Source: Reinekea blandensis MED297 (GTDB lineage Bacteria; Pseudomonadota; Gammaproteobacteria; Pseudomonadales; Natronospirillaceae). From it: a stretch of 64,000 nucleotides of DNA. The notes under the pieces were generated by a model. The model was not told the DNA's origin and did not search any database. It saw only the letters and a program-made list of their open reading frames with translations. The DNA lies in NCBI RefSeq assembly GCF_000153185.1, contig NZ_CH724149.1, forward strand, positions 874,232 to 938,231, read 5' to 3'. Made by a program: the position numbers and the translations under genes. This document shows positions 49,530-58,660 of the stretch, piece after piece; position 1 is the stretch's first letter; each line of letters opens with the position of its first letter.

Positions 49530-49543
49530 TTGATAGATATCAA
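49530..49543 (-). promoter_or_regulatory. Perfect Anr/FNR box upstream of anr
   Basis: TTGAT-AGAT-ATCAA, a perfect palindrome, centred 33 bp before the anr ATG in the 46-nt ttcA-anr gap. At that distance it would overlap the core promoter rather than sit at -41, so autorepression is more likely than activation. Confidence 0.85.
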
Positions 49544-49550
49544 TCATACA

Positions 49551-50483
49551 TTAAATTGTCGTTTGATCTACCTCAAATGTATCATTGCCATTGAGTTCCG
49601 ACTCCTCTGGAACCCAGGTGTTGACTACCGTTGAAGCAAGCGGTGAGTATTCACTTACATCATTCATTGGCGTCATAGGAATGGCGCTGATTTCCAGCGA
49701 TTCGAAGTCATAAAGAGACCGATCCGCCAATTGTGAGGGGGACACATGCCCGATCGCTCGGAAAATATTTTCAATACGGCCTGGAAATTGCTTCTCCCAT
49801 TCACGACACATCGCTTTAATGTTCTGCCGTTGCAGGTTTTCCTGTGAGCCACAAAGATTACAGGGAATGATCGGGTAGTTCTTAAGCCGAGCGAACTCTT
49901 CGATATCTGATTCCCGGCAATAGGCGAGCGGGCGAATCAGGATATTGGACTTTGAATCGCTCAACAGCTTGGGTGGCATCGCCTTGAGTTTGCCACCGTA
50001 AAACATGTTCAGGAAAAGTGTTTCGATAATGTCATCGCGGTGATGACCAAGGGCTACCTTGTTGGCGCCAATCTGGTCCGCGAAGGCATAAATTGTGGAG
50101 CGACGCAGACGCGAACAGATTCCGCAGGTGGTTTTGCCCTCAGGGACCGTTTCCTGAACGATACTGTAAGTGTCGCGTTCAAGGATATGAAACGGAACGC
50201 CGACGGATTTTAAGTACTCCGGGAGGATGTGTTCAGGAAAGCCCGGTTGTTTCTGATCGAGATTAACCGCGATCAGCTCAAAGTTGACCGGTGCACTTTT
50301 CTGCAAACTCATGAGAATGTCCAGCATGGTAAAGGAATCTTTGCCGCCAGACAGGCAGACCATGATACGGTCGCCTTCTTCGATCATGTTGTAATCAGCG
50401 ATTGCGCGGCCAGCTTCCCGCCGGAGTCGCTTCTGTAACTTGTTAAACTCGAGTTTTTCTTTTCCGGAAAGTGACGCGGTCAT
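49551..50483 (-). CDS. ttcA: tRNA 2-thiocytidine(32) synthetase TtcA
   Basis: TtcA thiolates C32 of several tRNAs using ATP and an Fe-S cluster. The PP-loop SGGKDS is at residues 45-50, the Fe-S motif [10 protein letters not shown] near 118-127 and [13 protein letters not shown] near 206. The protein has 310 residues, the usual core plus a Thr/Glu-rich tail of about 30. ttcA beside an FNR-type regulator is also seen in E. coli and Pseudomonas. The gap to anr holds the Anr box. Confidence 0.97.
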   Translation of the reverse strand: MTASLSGKEKLEFNKLQKRLRREAGRAIADYNMIEEGDRIMVCLSGGKDSFTMLDILMSLQKSAPVNFELIAVNLDQKQPGFPEHILPEYLKSVGVPFHILERDTYSIVQETVPEGKTTCGICSRLRRSTIYAFADQIGANKVALGHHRDDIIETLFLNMFYGGKLKAMPPKLLSDSKSNILIRPLAYCRESDIEEFARLKNYPIIPCNLCGSQENLQRQNIKAMCREWEKQFPGRIENIFRAIGHVSPSQLADRSLYDFESLEISAIPMTPMNDVSEYSPLASTVVNTWVPEESELNGNDTFEVDQTTI

Positions 50484-50552
50484 TCTTAAATGTCAGTTGG
50501 TGATAAATTCGGCGCGTTTTGTACCACGGCTGTCACAGACAGTAAATAAACT

Positions 50553-51002
50553 TTATGTGAACAGTTGCAGCCTTAACTGGTCGATGTTCTGAACGACGGT
50601 AAGCTCTGACGTTTGGTTCATATGGCACCAACGCTGTGTGAGTTGTGGGAACTCGATGTCCTGAACGGATTCGCTGCCCGGTATCAGCAGATGTGCGGCG
50701 ATGGCAGTGGCATAACAGGGGTTCAGAATCAGTTCCTGATCCGGATCTCGTAAAAAGCGGTGTTGACTGGCCAGTCCGCGAACCCGGCTGGCCAGGTCAG
50801 GATTGGTTGCCAGTTGCTCGTCCCAGATACGACGGTGCTGTTGGCGGCTGATTTGATAAATGCCAAAGCCATCACTGACAGGCAATTGAGGGGACAGGGC
50901 AATCGCGGTCAGGCAGAGCGCGAGTTCCGGGTGGTAAAGGGAGAGCTCCTTCAGTGTCGGAGTCACAACCTGATGATGAAATGTCTCTGGTGAATAGAGC
51001 AT
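50553..51002 (-). CDS. Conserved-looking hypothetical protein
   Basis: A 149-residue protein I cannot name (start ATG 51002, MLYSPETFHHQ; an upstream start at 51017 adds five residues). It has no signal peptide or membrane helix. The pattern SDGFGIYQISRQQHRRIWDE and later NPCYATAIAAHLL loosely recalls the lysozyme-like fold (G-G-Q then N--YAT), but the catalytic Glu is not evident. It stands 69 nt before ttcA on the same strand and could share its promoter. Confidence 0.7.
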   Translation of the reverse strand: MLYSPETFHHQVVTPTLKELSLYHPELALCLTAIALSPQLPVSDGFGIYQISRQQHRRIWDEQLATNPDLASRVRGLASQHRFLRDPDQELILNPCYATAIAAHLLIPGSESVQDIEFPQLTQRWCHMNQTSELTVVQNIDQLRLQLFT

Positions 51003-51114
51003 GGCGGACCTCTGCAAACAACTGTTGCCGCCATTTTGACAGCGGCAACTGAATACAGAGTGAACAGCAAGAAACGATCCAGCCGATGCTTATGTGACCC
51101 AGGCAAATGGGTGT

Positions 51115-51717
51115 TTACTGTTCGGAGTAGGCTTGGCGTTGGTTCAGCAAATCCGGGAGGTGGGTGGCCAGAATCCGGTCAATATCCGGCAGGCGCTCGG
51201 TCCGGTTCAGCGGCCGGGGGTATTGTGGGTCGTGGCGGTCATCGACAAGACATTGCCAGAGTTCCGTAGTCTCGGTAAACCGCTGGGTGAACTCCACACC
51301 AAAGTTAAGGCAGCCGTTGAGGATGACGTCGAGATAGCTTTGCATAATCGGACGAGCGGCTGATGGTTCGCCGGTGTCGTTGCCGACATAAGCCCAGAGC
51401 GTGCCACCTGTCGGCAGTGATTGCTCGCTCAGAGGACTGACCTGGTTCCAGGGCAGTTGAATACGCTGATAACCTTGTTCGCGCTCGTCAAAGTTTTTCA
51501 GATTTTCAGCATCGACCGCGAAATAAACCCCGTTGCATCGATGCATTGGGCTGTCATGGGCGCTGACCGCCGTTGCCGGCCATTCAGGTGAATGCATAGA
51601 CCAGCGTCGCTGGATACCCTGTACTTCCACCGGACAGGCATCCGATGTAACGCCGGTCCGGCTGCGACTATCCTGGCAGATCAGGCTGCCGTATCCAAAA
51701 ATATAGTGTGTTGGCAT
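51115..51717 (-). CDS. Gamma-glutamylcyclotransferase-like (GGCT/AIG2 fold) protein
   Basis: A 200-residue protein with the GGCT fold: YIFGYGSLICQDSRSRTG at the N-terminus provides the YGSL substrate loop, and FDEREQGYQR near residue 75 the expected acid catalyst. Members cleave gamma-glutamyl groups or similar amides. The substrate is unknown. It lies 3 nt after the TauE/SafE-like gene in the ccoGHIS operon direction, so it may be co-transcribed with oxidase assembly genes. Confidence 0.82.
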   Translation of the reverse strand: MPTHYIFGYGSLICQDSRSRTGVTSDACPVEVQGIQRRWSMHSPEWPATAVSAHDSPMHRCNGVYFAVDAENLKNFDEREQGYQRIQLPWNQVSPLSEQSLPTGGTLWAYVGNDTGEPSAARPIMQSYLDVILNGCLNFGVEFTQRFTETTELWQCLVDDRHDPQYPRPLNRTERLPDIDRILATHLPDLLNQRQAYSEQ

Positions 51718-51720
51718 GGG

Positions 51721-52368
51721 TTACCTCATGATTGACGACACGGCGTCGTGAAAAATGATGAGCGCCATGATAATCATCATGCCGGCCAGTAACCAGCGAA
51801 TGGCAGACTTTGCCAGCCAGGCGCGCAAGGTGGTGGCCAACAGCGTAGCGCCAATCATTGCGGGAAACGTCCCGAGACCAAAACTGAGCATGCTGATCAT
51901 AGACTGGCCGACGGTCGGTTGCGCCAGACTGAACGTTAGGGCGGTGTAGACCAGTCCGCACGGGATAAAGCCCCAAAAATAACCTAACAGCAGAGCGGTA
52001 CCTGGGTGACGCACTGGCATCAGGCGTTTGGCAACCGGTTGGGAAAGGGCCCAGATGGGCTTGCCGATGACTTCAATACGGGTGATCAGGTGGCTGAGAC
52101 CTGAAAGGTACAGTGCCGTCAATACCAACAATAGTGAAGATATTAGTTTCATAGCTGGAAACGTCTGCTCTGGCAGCATGGACGCTAAAGAACCGAAAAT
52201 CAGGGCCAGCGTTGCATAACTACCGATTCTGCCGATGTTATATAAAATCGAGTACGCCGCAGATTTCGCTTGCAAGCCCGCAGCTAATACGATGCCGCCG
52301 CACATGCCAAGACAGTGACCGGCCGAAACCAAACCGAGAAGAAAAGCAGCCGAGTATTCAGTCAGCAT
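51721..52368 (-). CDS. TauE/SafE or DsbD-like membrane protein of the cco assembly operon
   Basis: A 215-residue, about six-helix membrane protein. GHCLGMCGGIVLAAGL at the N-terminus and GFIPCGLVYTALTFSLA in the second half are the Cys-bearing motifs of the DsbD-like transmembrane family (PF13386), commonly annotated as sulfite exporter TauE/SafE. Genes of this family follow ccoS in many proteobacteria and are thought to help copper or cytochrome maturation. ATG 52368 overlaps ccoS by 11 nt; a GTG at 52377 is possible. Confidence 0.85.
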   Translation of the reverse strand: MLTEYSAAFLLGLVSAGHCLGMCGGIVLAAGLQAKSAAYSILYNIGRIGSYATLALIFGSLASMLPEQTFPAMKLISSLLLVLTALYLSGLSHLITRIEVIGKPIWALSQPVAKRLMPVRHPGTALLLGYFWGFIPCGLVYTALTFSLAQPTVGQSMISMLSFGLGTFPAMIGATLLATTLRAWLAKSAIRWLLAGMMIIMALIIFHDAVSSIMR

Positions 52369-52543
52369 CGTCGTCACGATGTTTTTTGGTGGGAATCATG
52401 TCGTCGTCATCATCAAACAGTATGCGATGCGCCGGACTGTCGAGATCATCGTACTGCCCGTTACGAACGGACCACCAGAACAACAGACCGGAGACCACCA
52501 GTAAGAACAGTGTGACCGGAATAAGCAATAAAAGGATGTCCAT
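52358..52543 (-). CDS. ccoS: cbb3 oxidase assembly protein CcoS
   Basis: A 61-residue protein with one N-terminal membrane helix (LLLLIPVTLFLLVVSGLLFWW, split here at about residues 4-24) and the conserved NGQYDDLDSPAHRILFDDD after it. CcoS is needed for cofactor insertion into the cbb3 oxidase. It overlaps ccoI by 1 nt and the downstream gene by 11 nt. Confidence 0.95.
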   Translation of the reverse strand: MDILLLLIPVTLFLLVVSGLLFWWSVRNGQYDDLDSPAHRILFDDDDDMIPTKKHRDDDAD

Positions 52544-54930
52544 TAAATTTTTCTTAGCCTCAGAGCATTACCGACAACAAACAGTGAACTGAGCGACATT
52601 CCGATGGCTGCTTGCCACGGGGTGACCCAGCCAAACGCGGCCAGCGGAAGCGCAATGACATTGTACAACAGGGCCCAACTCAGATTCTGCCGTATTATCC
52701 GATGGGTTTTCCGGGCCGTTAGGACGGCTTTACTCAAAACCTGTAAATCCTGAGTCAGCATCAGGACGTCGGCCTGCGACTTAGTCAGATCCGTAGCGTT
52801 AAGCATGGCAATCGACAGGTCGGCATGGGCCAAGAGAGGCGCATCATTCAGTCCGTCACCAATCACTGCCAGATGACGGGCCTCAGGAAACTGTTCCACC
52901 CAACGGACCTTATCCTCCGGAGTGCAACCCTGATGGAACTCGCCATTCAATCCTAAGCGCTGGATATCGTTTCGGAGGTTATTGCTGTGATCACCGGTGA
53001 GTACATGGCAACGGATTTTTGATGAGTTGAGTGAGTTAAGCATCAAAGGAACCGTTGGGCGTAATCGATCGTTCAGGGTCAGTCGCGCAATCAGTTCGTC
53101 GTTCAGGGTCAATCTGAGTGAGGTGCCTTCTTGAACCGTCGATGCGTGATCCCGGTCTTGACCTAAAAACCAGCGGCCCTCCGGGCTGTTGGCCATGACG
53201 CCCTGGCCGGGTAGGTTTTCTGGGTCTGATAAGCGGATGGCGTGTACGTCAGATGGTACTTCAGAAAACGCCTCAGCAATAGGATGTTCGCTGTTTGCTT
53301 CCAAAGCAGCACAAAGACTCATCAACGTTTCGCGAGAAAAATGTCGTTGTTCAGCCGCGGATGTGAGTTCGACATCGGTCACATAAAAGCGCCCTTCAGT
53401 CAGAGTACCGGTTTTATCAAACGCGATATCGGTTAAGCGACTGAGGCGCTCCAAAGCATAGCCACGGGTAATCACAAAGCCGTGTCGCTTCAGAGAGAGC
53501 GTAGCTTGTGCCAATGCTGTCGGGGTGGCCAACGACAGTGCGCAGGGGCAGGTAACCACCAGAACGCTGATGACAATCCAAAATGCCCGGTCGGGGTCGA
53601 TCCATAACCAAATCAGCCCGATCATCCCTGCGATGATGAGCGTTGACCAGATGAACTGTCGGGCTCCCTGATCGATCAGAACTGCTAGGCGGGACTTGTC
53701 TGCTGACCCTCGTTCAATCAGAGCCGTCAACAGGTTATAGGAATGTCGTTCGCGAGTGACCCGGATATCGACGCGCTGGAAGCGGTTAGTTGTGCCGGCT
53801 GAGATGGTATCTCCGATGCGTTTATCGATGGGCTTGAACTCACCGGTAAAACTGGATTCGTCGAACTGACTCTGTCCGTCGACGACGATGCCGTCAAAGG
53901 GGCTGGTCTCGCCCGGCATCAGGCGGATGACATCATCGTTTGCGATGTCACTGAGGGGGGCTTCGCTGACACCCTGACGATCGACGCGCCGGCACATTTG
54001 TGGCATCAGTGTGTTGGTCAGCTGGCTCTCGCGTGTGGCCTGCGTCCGGGCCCGGAACTCCAGGAATCGGCTTAGAACCAAAAAGAACGTAAACATATTG
54101 ACCGATTCGTAATACACCTCGCCATGACCGGTAAAAGTAGCGTAGCAAGAGGCACCAAATGCACTGAGAATGGCCAGACTGACGCTGACATCCATCGACA
54201 TATGGCGCTGTCGAAGGCTGTTGAGCGCTGAAGTGAAAAATGGCCAGGCCGAAACAAAAATAACCGGCAGGGTCAGAAACAGGCTGGTCCACCACAGCCA
54301 GAGTTCGTGTTGTTCTGAAATACTGCCGGAATACAGCGCCACTGCGTTCATCATGGCCTGCATCATCCCAATGCCGGCAATGCCTAAGCGCAGGATATAC
54401 TGACGTTGGGTCCGGGCTCTTATTTTTTCTTCCTCATCGGGCAGGAAAGGGCTGGCTTTGTAGCCGATGAGGAAAATCGATTGCATGATTTCCGACAGCT
54501 TGTTCTGTTCCGGATCCCAGTTCAATGAAAGCCGATGCGTGCTCGCGTTGACATGAGCCTGTTGCACGCCAGGGAGTTGTTGCAGTCTTTTTTCGATCAA
54601 CCAGGAACAGGCTGAGCAGCTGATACCCTCAATAGAGAGTACGCAGGCCTGAGTGTCGTTTTCGGCCGATTGTACAAATGATTGTTGCACATCAGCCCGG
54701 TCATAAAGAGCCAGGGTGCTGAGGCCGGATTGGCGGCTTTCCAGTGCTTCAACAGGGTGTTGGTCCGGAGTGTAGAACCGATAGTAATCACCTAGACCGG
54801 CATCAAGAATGGTTTTCGCAGCGGACCGGCAGCCGGTGCAGCAGAAGTGAAGGGTTTGGTCTTCAACGGTCAGCGTAAGTGGCTTATCCGGATTCGGTAA
54901 GCCACAGTGATAGCAGGACGCCGGGTTCAT
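52543..54930 (-). CDS. ccoI: Copper-translocating P-type ATPase CcoI
   Basis: CcoI (FixI, CopA2) moves copper for the CuB centre of the cbb3 oxidase. ATG 54930 (MNPASCYHCGLPNP) overlaps the ccoH stop by 4 nt and gives 795 residues; the upstream open frame lies inside ccoH. An N-terminal Cys-rich segment (CYHCG, CCTGC), an HMA domain with CSAC, the TM6 motif TCPCALSLATP, phosphorylation site DKTGTLTEG and hinge GDGLNDAP are visible. Confidence 0.97.
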   Translation of the reverse strand: MNPASCYHCGLPNPDKPLTLTVEDQTLHFCCTGCRSAAKTILDAGLGDYYRFYTPDQHPVEALESRQSGLSTLALYDRADVQQSFVQSAENDTQACVLSIEGISCSACSWLIEKRLQQLPGVQQAHVNASTHRLSLNWDPEQNKLSEIMQSIFLIGYKASPFLPDEEEKIRARTQRQYILRLGIAGIGMMQAMMNAVALYSGSISEQHELWLWWTSLFLTLPVIFVSAWPFFTSALNSLRQRHMSMDVSVSLAILSAFGASCYATFTGHGEVYYESVNMFTFFLVLSRFLEFRARTQATRESQLTNTLMPQMCRRVDRQGVSEAPLSDIANDDVIRLMPGETSPFDGIVVDGQSQFDESSFTGEFKPIDKRIGDTISAGTTNRFQRVDIRVTRERHSYNLLTALIERGSADKSRLAVLIDQGARQFIWSTLIIAGMIGLIWLWIDPDRAFWIVISVLVVTCPCALSLATPTALAQATLSLKRHGFVITRGYALERLSRLTDIAFDKTGTLTEGRFYVTDVELTSAAEQRHFSRETLMSLCAALEANSEHPIAEAFSEVPSDVHAIRLSDPENLPGQGVMANSPEGRWFLGQDRDHASTVQEGTSLRLTLNDELIARLTLNDRLRPTVPLMLNSLNSSKIRCHVLTGDHSNNLRNDIQRLGLNGEFHQGCTPEDKVRWVEQFPEARHLAVIGDGLNDAPLLAHADLSIAMLNATDLTKSQADVLMLTQDLQVLSKAVLTARKTHRIIRQNLSWALLYNVIALPLAAFGWVTPWQAAIGMSLSSLFVVGNALRLRKI

Positions 54931-55454
54931 TCGGGTTTTGGCAGCAAGACCAGTGGTTGCGTGGGAGGAACAGTCACATCCGTTGCATGCAGACGCCATT
55001 CCTGTTCGACGTTCAGAGGGTGCAACTGAAGATGGCGGTTTCCGGCAACTGTGTCAGGGAGTGTGCCAACGTACTCCCCTAGGCCGCGATGCTGAAGGTT
55101 GACCGTGACGTCGTAGTCGTCATTGGTTGGAAAAATAATCAACAGTTCCATGAGTTCCGGAAGTGGTGACAGCTCACCTGAAAGCGCAACCCGAATGGTC
55201 TGATCTTGCCAGTGAACGTCGCCCTGAAGGTTCATATTCCGGGCAAACGCATCTTCTTCGTAACGAACGGCATAACCTTTACCATCACGGTAAAAATTGT
55301 CGACTACCACCCCATCATGCGTGGTTACGGCTTTGTAAAGCAGGTAGAAGCTGGCTAAAACCAGAATGCCCAGCGGTACCAGCATGAACCAGAGCCAAAA
55401 CTGTTTGTACCATGGGCCTTCATCGAACTCGTGTTGGGACACCTTACTCTCCAA
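54927..55454 (-). CDS. ccoH: cbb3 oxidase assembly protein CcoH/FixH
   Basis: A 175-residue protein with one N-terminal membrane helix (WLWFMLVPLGILVLASFYLLY at about 20-40, one residue beyond trimmed) and a periplasmic FixH domain. The VVVDNFYRDGKGY block is characteristic. CcoH interacts with CcoN during assembly. It lies between ccoG (6 nt) and ccoI (4-nt overlap). Confidence 0.93.
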   Translation of the reverse strand: MESKVSQHEFDEGPWYKQFWLWFMLVPLGILVLASFYLLYKAVTTHDGVVVDNFYRDGKGYAVRYEEDAFARNMNLQGDVHWQDQTIRVALSGELSPLPELMELLIIFPTNDDYDVTVNLQHRGLGEYVGTLPDTVAGNRHLQLHPLNVEQEWRLHATDVTVPPTQPLVLLPKPE

Positions 55455-55460
55455 TCGTGT

Positions 55461-56861
55461 TTAAAAATTTGCCGGACCGAAAAAACGACTCTCTTCGGTT
55501 GATGTCAATCGATCGTCTGAATCGCTGCTGATCGTGAAATCAATCTTATTGGTTGGTAGTGTATTCTTCTCTTCCGGCAGCAGCAAAATGGTGGGAAGTG
55601 TGGCAGATTCGCCACCGTCGACCGTTATTTCGGTCGGGCTGTTGAACTCAAGTCCCTCAAGACCTGAAACACTGACGTTAAACGTATGGGCTTCGTCGGT
55701 CATGTTGGCTATTTTCAGCAGATAGTTATTCTGGATCAGTCCATTGGCTGTCATCTGATGCAGTGCACCACGATCGCGAATGATGTCCAGCTCAATCGGT
55801 ACCCGTGAGATCAGAACAATAGTAAATGCAACGATCATCGCAGTAAGAACAGCAGCGTAGCCGATCAATCTCGGGCGGAACAGGTGCGTTTTCTTACCTT
55901 CGAGCGCATTTTCAGTGGTGTAGCGTACCAGACCCTTTGGATAGCCCATCTTTTCCATGACGCTGTCGCAGGCATCGACGCACGCGGCACAGCCAATGCA
56001 CTCGTATTGCAGTCCGTCGCGGATATCGATTCCGGTAGGGCAGACCTGAACGCAGAGATCACAGTCAATACAGTCACCCAGGCCCAAGGAGGCCGGCTCC
56101 ACACCACGCTTTCGTGCGCCACGGGGTTCGCCTCGTTTGGCGTCATAGCTGACAATCAACGTATCACGGTCAAACATGACCGATTGAAAACGAGCATAGG
56201 GACACATGTAGATGCACACCTGTTCACGCAACCAACCAGCATTTCCATAGGTTGCCAGCGTGAAAAATGCGATCCAGAAAATGGCCCAACCGTGCGCCTG
56301 AAACTGAACCAGGTCCGGAATCAGTTGTTTCACTGGTGTAAAGTAGCCGACGAAAGTGATTGCTGTTGCTAGCGCGACCAACACCCAAAGCGCGTGCTTA
56401 GCGGCTTTGCGGGCAACTTTTTCAATGGTGAAATTTTGTTTGTCCAGCTTGATCCGTGCGTTCCGTTTGCCTTCGGTTTTTTCCTCGATGTACATGAATA
56501 TCCATGTCCAGGCACTCTGTGGACAGGTATAGCCGCACCAGACCCGCCCGGCGAAGACGGTAATAAAAAACAGTGCAAAGGCGGAAATGATCAACGCCCA
56601 AGACAGCAGGATAAAATCCTGTGGCCAGAAGGTAATGCCGAAGATATGAAACTGACGGGATGGAAGATCAAACAGGACGGCTTGTTGGCCATCCCAATCC
56701 AGCCACAAAATACCGAAGTAAGCGGCAAAAAGAACTAAACCACCAAAGAATCGAAAGTTGCGAAACACACCTTTGATACGGCGGACATAAATTTTATCGC
56801 GAGACTGGTACAGGTCCGTTGCAATAACCTGTTCGTTATTTGAATCAGAAGGCTGGGACAT
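55461..56861 (-). CDS. ccoG: cbb3 oxidase maturation protein CcoG
   Basis: CcoG (RdxA/FixG) is a membrane ferredoxin that reduces Cu2+ for oxidase assembly. The 466-residue protein has about five helices, the NapH-like motif VWCGYTCPQSAW, ferredoxin ligands CIDCDLCVQVCPTGID and CIGCAACVDACDS, and a C-terminal Ig-like FixG domain. First gene of the ccoGHIS group, 93 nt after the ccoNOQP terminator. No Anr box is visible just upstream, so read-through from ccoNOQP may matter. Confidence 0.97.
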   Translation of the reverse strand: MSQPSDSNNEQVIATDLYQSRDKIYVRRIKGVFRNFRFFGGLVLFAAYFGILWLDWDGQQAVLFDLPSRQFHIFGITFWPQDFILLSWALIISAFALFFITVFAGRVWCGYTCPQSAWTWIFMYIEEKTEGKRNARIKLDKQNFTIEKVARKAAKHALWVLVALATAITFVGYFTPVKQLIPDLVQFQAHGWAIFWIAFFTLATYGNAGWLREQVCIYMCPYARFQSVMFDRDTLIVSYDAKRGEPRGARKRGVEPASLGLGDCIDCDLCVQVCPTGIDIRDGLQYECIGCAACVDACDSVMEKMGYPKGLVRYTTENALEGKKTHLFRPRLIGYAAVLTAMIVAFTIVLISRVPIELDIIRDRGALHQMTANGLIQNNYLLKIANMTDEAHTFNVSVSGLEGLEFNSPTEITVDGGESATLPTILLLPEEKNTLPTNKIDFTISSDSDDRLTSTEESRFFGPANF

Positions 56862-56922
56862 GAGAAGACCACTGCATTTAGTTATTCAAAAACAGGTATT
56901 TTAATTGTGCTTTTGGATAACT

Positions 56923-56943
56923 AAAAGGGAGGCAGAGCCTCCC
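56923..56943 (-). terminator. Intrinsic terminator after ccoP
   Basis: On the minus strand GGGAGGC (56943-56937) pairs with GCCTCCC (56933-56927) through TCT, followed by TTTT. It separates ccoNOQP from ccoGHIS. Confidence 0.8.
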
Positions 56944-56954
56944 TTACTGTTTAA

Positions 56955-57854
56955 TTACCGCGCGCCGTGACTCAGGCTGTAAACATAGCCGGCCAGCAGG
57001 TGAACTTTTTCGGATCCGAGAATGTCTTCCCAAGCAGGCATATTGCCCGCACGTCCGTTGTTCAGGGTCAGAGTGATATCCTGTTTCAGGTCCAGCTCAG
57101 GATTGTCATAGAGCCAGATGTTGTCCGTCAGGTTCGGAGCCCCTAAAGCAATGTTGCCGGTTCCGTCAGGACCGTGACAGGCGCTGCACATTTGCGAGTA
57201 GATTACCTCGCCGTTGGCCGCCAGTTCGGCATTGTGTTCATTACCTGACAGTTCCAGAACATACTCTGTCACTGCAGCAACGCCAGTGCTACCCAAGGTA
57301 TCTTTCCACGCTGGCATTTGCCCGCGACGGCCTTGAATTAATGACGTTTTGATCTGTTCGCCACTGCCGCCATACAGCCAATCATCGTCGGTCAGGTTCG
57401 GGAAGCCATAATAACCTTGGGCAGTTTGACCATGGCACAGAGCACAGTTATTTATGAAAATCTGTTGCCCCATACGAACAGCCTGAGGATTATCCTTCAG
57501 CTCTTCCACAGGGATTTGCGCGAAGCGCTCAAAGATTTCACCGTATCTTTCCTCATGAGCTGCCGTCTCCGCAGCCAGTTGCCCGGCGGATGACCAGTTG
57601 CCCAAGCCTTTATAGTTACCTATGCCGTACCAGGCCAGGTAGCCGATACCGAAAAAGATGGTGATCCAGAACATGTTCAGCCACCACTTCGGCATTGGCT
57701 TATTGTATTCCTCAATGCCATCAAAGCTGTGACCGGTGGTTTCTTCCGGATCTGATGAGCCCGGCATACGGCGCGTCAGGAAAATCAGCGCAACCAGGCC
57801 CAAGATGGTGATGCCGGTTAAGGCAAAAATGTAGGCACTCCAAAAAGTACTCAT
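56955..57854 (-). CDS. ccoP: cbb3 oxidase diheme cytochrome c subunit CcoP
   Basis: A 299-residue protein with N-terminal membrane helices (residues about 5-25 and 60-80) and two c-type hemes: CALCHGQ near residue 137 and CSACHGP near 222. It accepts electrons from soluble cytochrome c and feeds CcoO. The start overlaps ccoQ by 4 nt. Confidence 0.98.
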   Translation of the reverse strand: MSTFWSAYIFALTGITILGLVALIFLTRRMPGSSDPEETTGHSFDGIEEYNKPMPKWWLNMFWITIFFGIGYLAWYGIGNYKGLGNWSSAGQLAAETAAHEERYGEIFERFAQIPVEELKDNPQAVRMGQQIFINNCALCHGQTAQGYYGFPNLTDDDWLYGGSGEQIKTSLIQGRRGQMPAWKDTLGSTGVAAVTEYVLELSGNEHNAELAANGEVIYSQMCSACHGPDGTGNIALGAPNLTDNIWLYDNPELDLKQDITLTLNNGRAGNMPAWEDILGSEKVHLLAGYVYSLSHGAR

Positions 57855-58033
57855 TTGTTTTCTCCCGTATTGCGCTCTTTGTCTTTATTATCAGGTTCAT
57901 CGTCGGCGAAAGGGAGGTTGGCGGCCTCGTCAAATCGCTTTTTGTTCTTTTTGCTGTATGCCCAGAACACGACGATGGCAAAGGCAACGGTCGTCATGAC
58001 CGTTGCGAGCGCTTGTAGATCAGCGTTATCCAT
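57851..58033 (-). CDS. ccoQ: cbb3 oxidase small subunit CcoQ
   Basis: A 60-residue protein with one membrane helix (ATVMTTVAFAIVVFWAYSKK) and a charged tail. It stabilises the CcoNO-CcoP complex. It lies 3 nt after ccoO and overlaps ccoP by 4 nt; position and size make the call. Confidence 0.95.
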   Translation of the reverse strand: MDNADLQALATVMTTVAFAIVVFWAYSKKNKKRFDEAANLPFADDEPDNKDKERNTGENK

Positions 58034-58036
58034 GGT

Positions 58037-58645
58037 TTATCGTCCGGTTACTACAGTGCCCAGATGCTGCAGGTACTCGACCAGCGCATCGATCTCTTTT
58101 ACACCGTCGGTCTGCTCAGCAGCCGTTGCGATGTCTTCATCGGTGTACGGGACACCCAGAGTGCGCAGTGCTTTAAGTTTGGCCGGAGTTTTAGAGCCAT
58201 CTATGGTGTCTTCAAACAACCAAGGGAAGGCAGGCATATTCGACTCCGGTACCACGGAGCGAGGGTCATAAAGGTGAGCTTTATGCCATTCATCACTGTA
58301 ACGACCACCGACACGAGCCAGATCGGGTCCTGTACGCTTGGAGCCCCACTGGAAGGTGAAATCATAGACGGTTTCACCGGCTTGCGTGTATGCGCCGTAG
58401 CGTTCAACTTCGGCACGTAATGGACGGATCATTTGGGTGTGGCAGTTGTAGCAACCTTCACGGATATAGATGTCTCGTCCCTCAAGCTGAACCGGAGTGT
58501 AGGGTTCTAGTCCGGCAACCGGTTCCGTGGTGTTTTTAACAAAAAACAGTGGGACGATTTCGACCAAGCCACCAAAGCTGATCGCAATGGCGATAAAAAT
58601 TGCCATCAGGCCGACATTTTTTTCTACATTTTCATGTTTCAACAT
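58037..58645 (-). CDS. ccoO: cbb3 oxidase monoheme cytochrome c subunit CcoO
   Basis: A 202-residue membrane-anchored cytochrome c. The N-terminal helix is near residues 10-30 and the heme motif [11 protein letters not shown] near 70. Met ligand candidates lie in [11 protein letters not shown]. It passes electrons from CcoP to CcoN. ccoN precedes it by 15 nt. Confidence 0.98.
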   Translation of the reverse strand: MLKHENVEKNVGLMAIFIAIAISFGGLVEIVPLFFVKNTTEPVAGLEPYTPVQLEGRDIYIREGCYNCHTQMIRPLRAEVERYGAYTQAGETVYDFTFQWGSKRTGPDLARVGGRYSDEWHKAHLYDPRSVVPESNMPAFPWLFEDTIDGSKTPAKLKALRTLGVPYTDEDIATAAEQTDGVKEIDALVEYLQHLGTVVTGR

Positions 58646-58660
58646 GGATTCTTAACTCCT

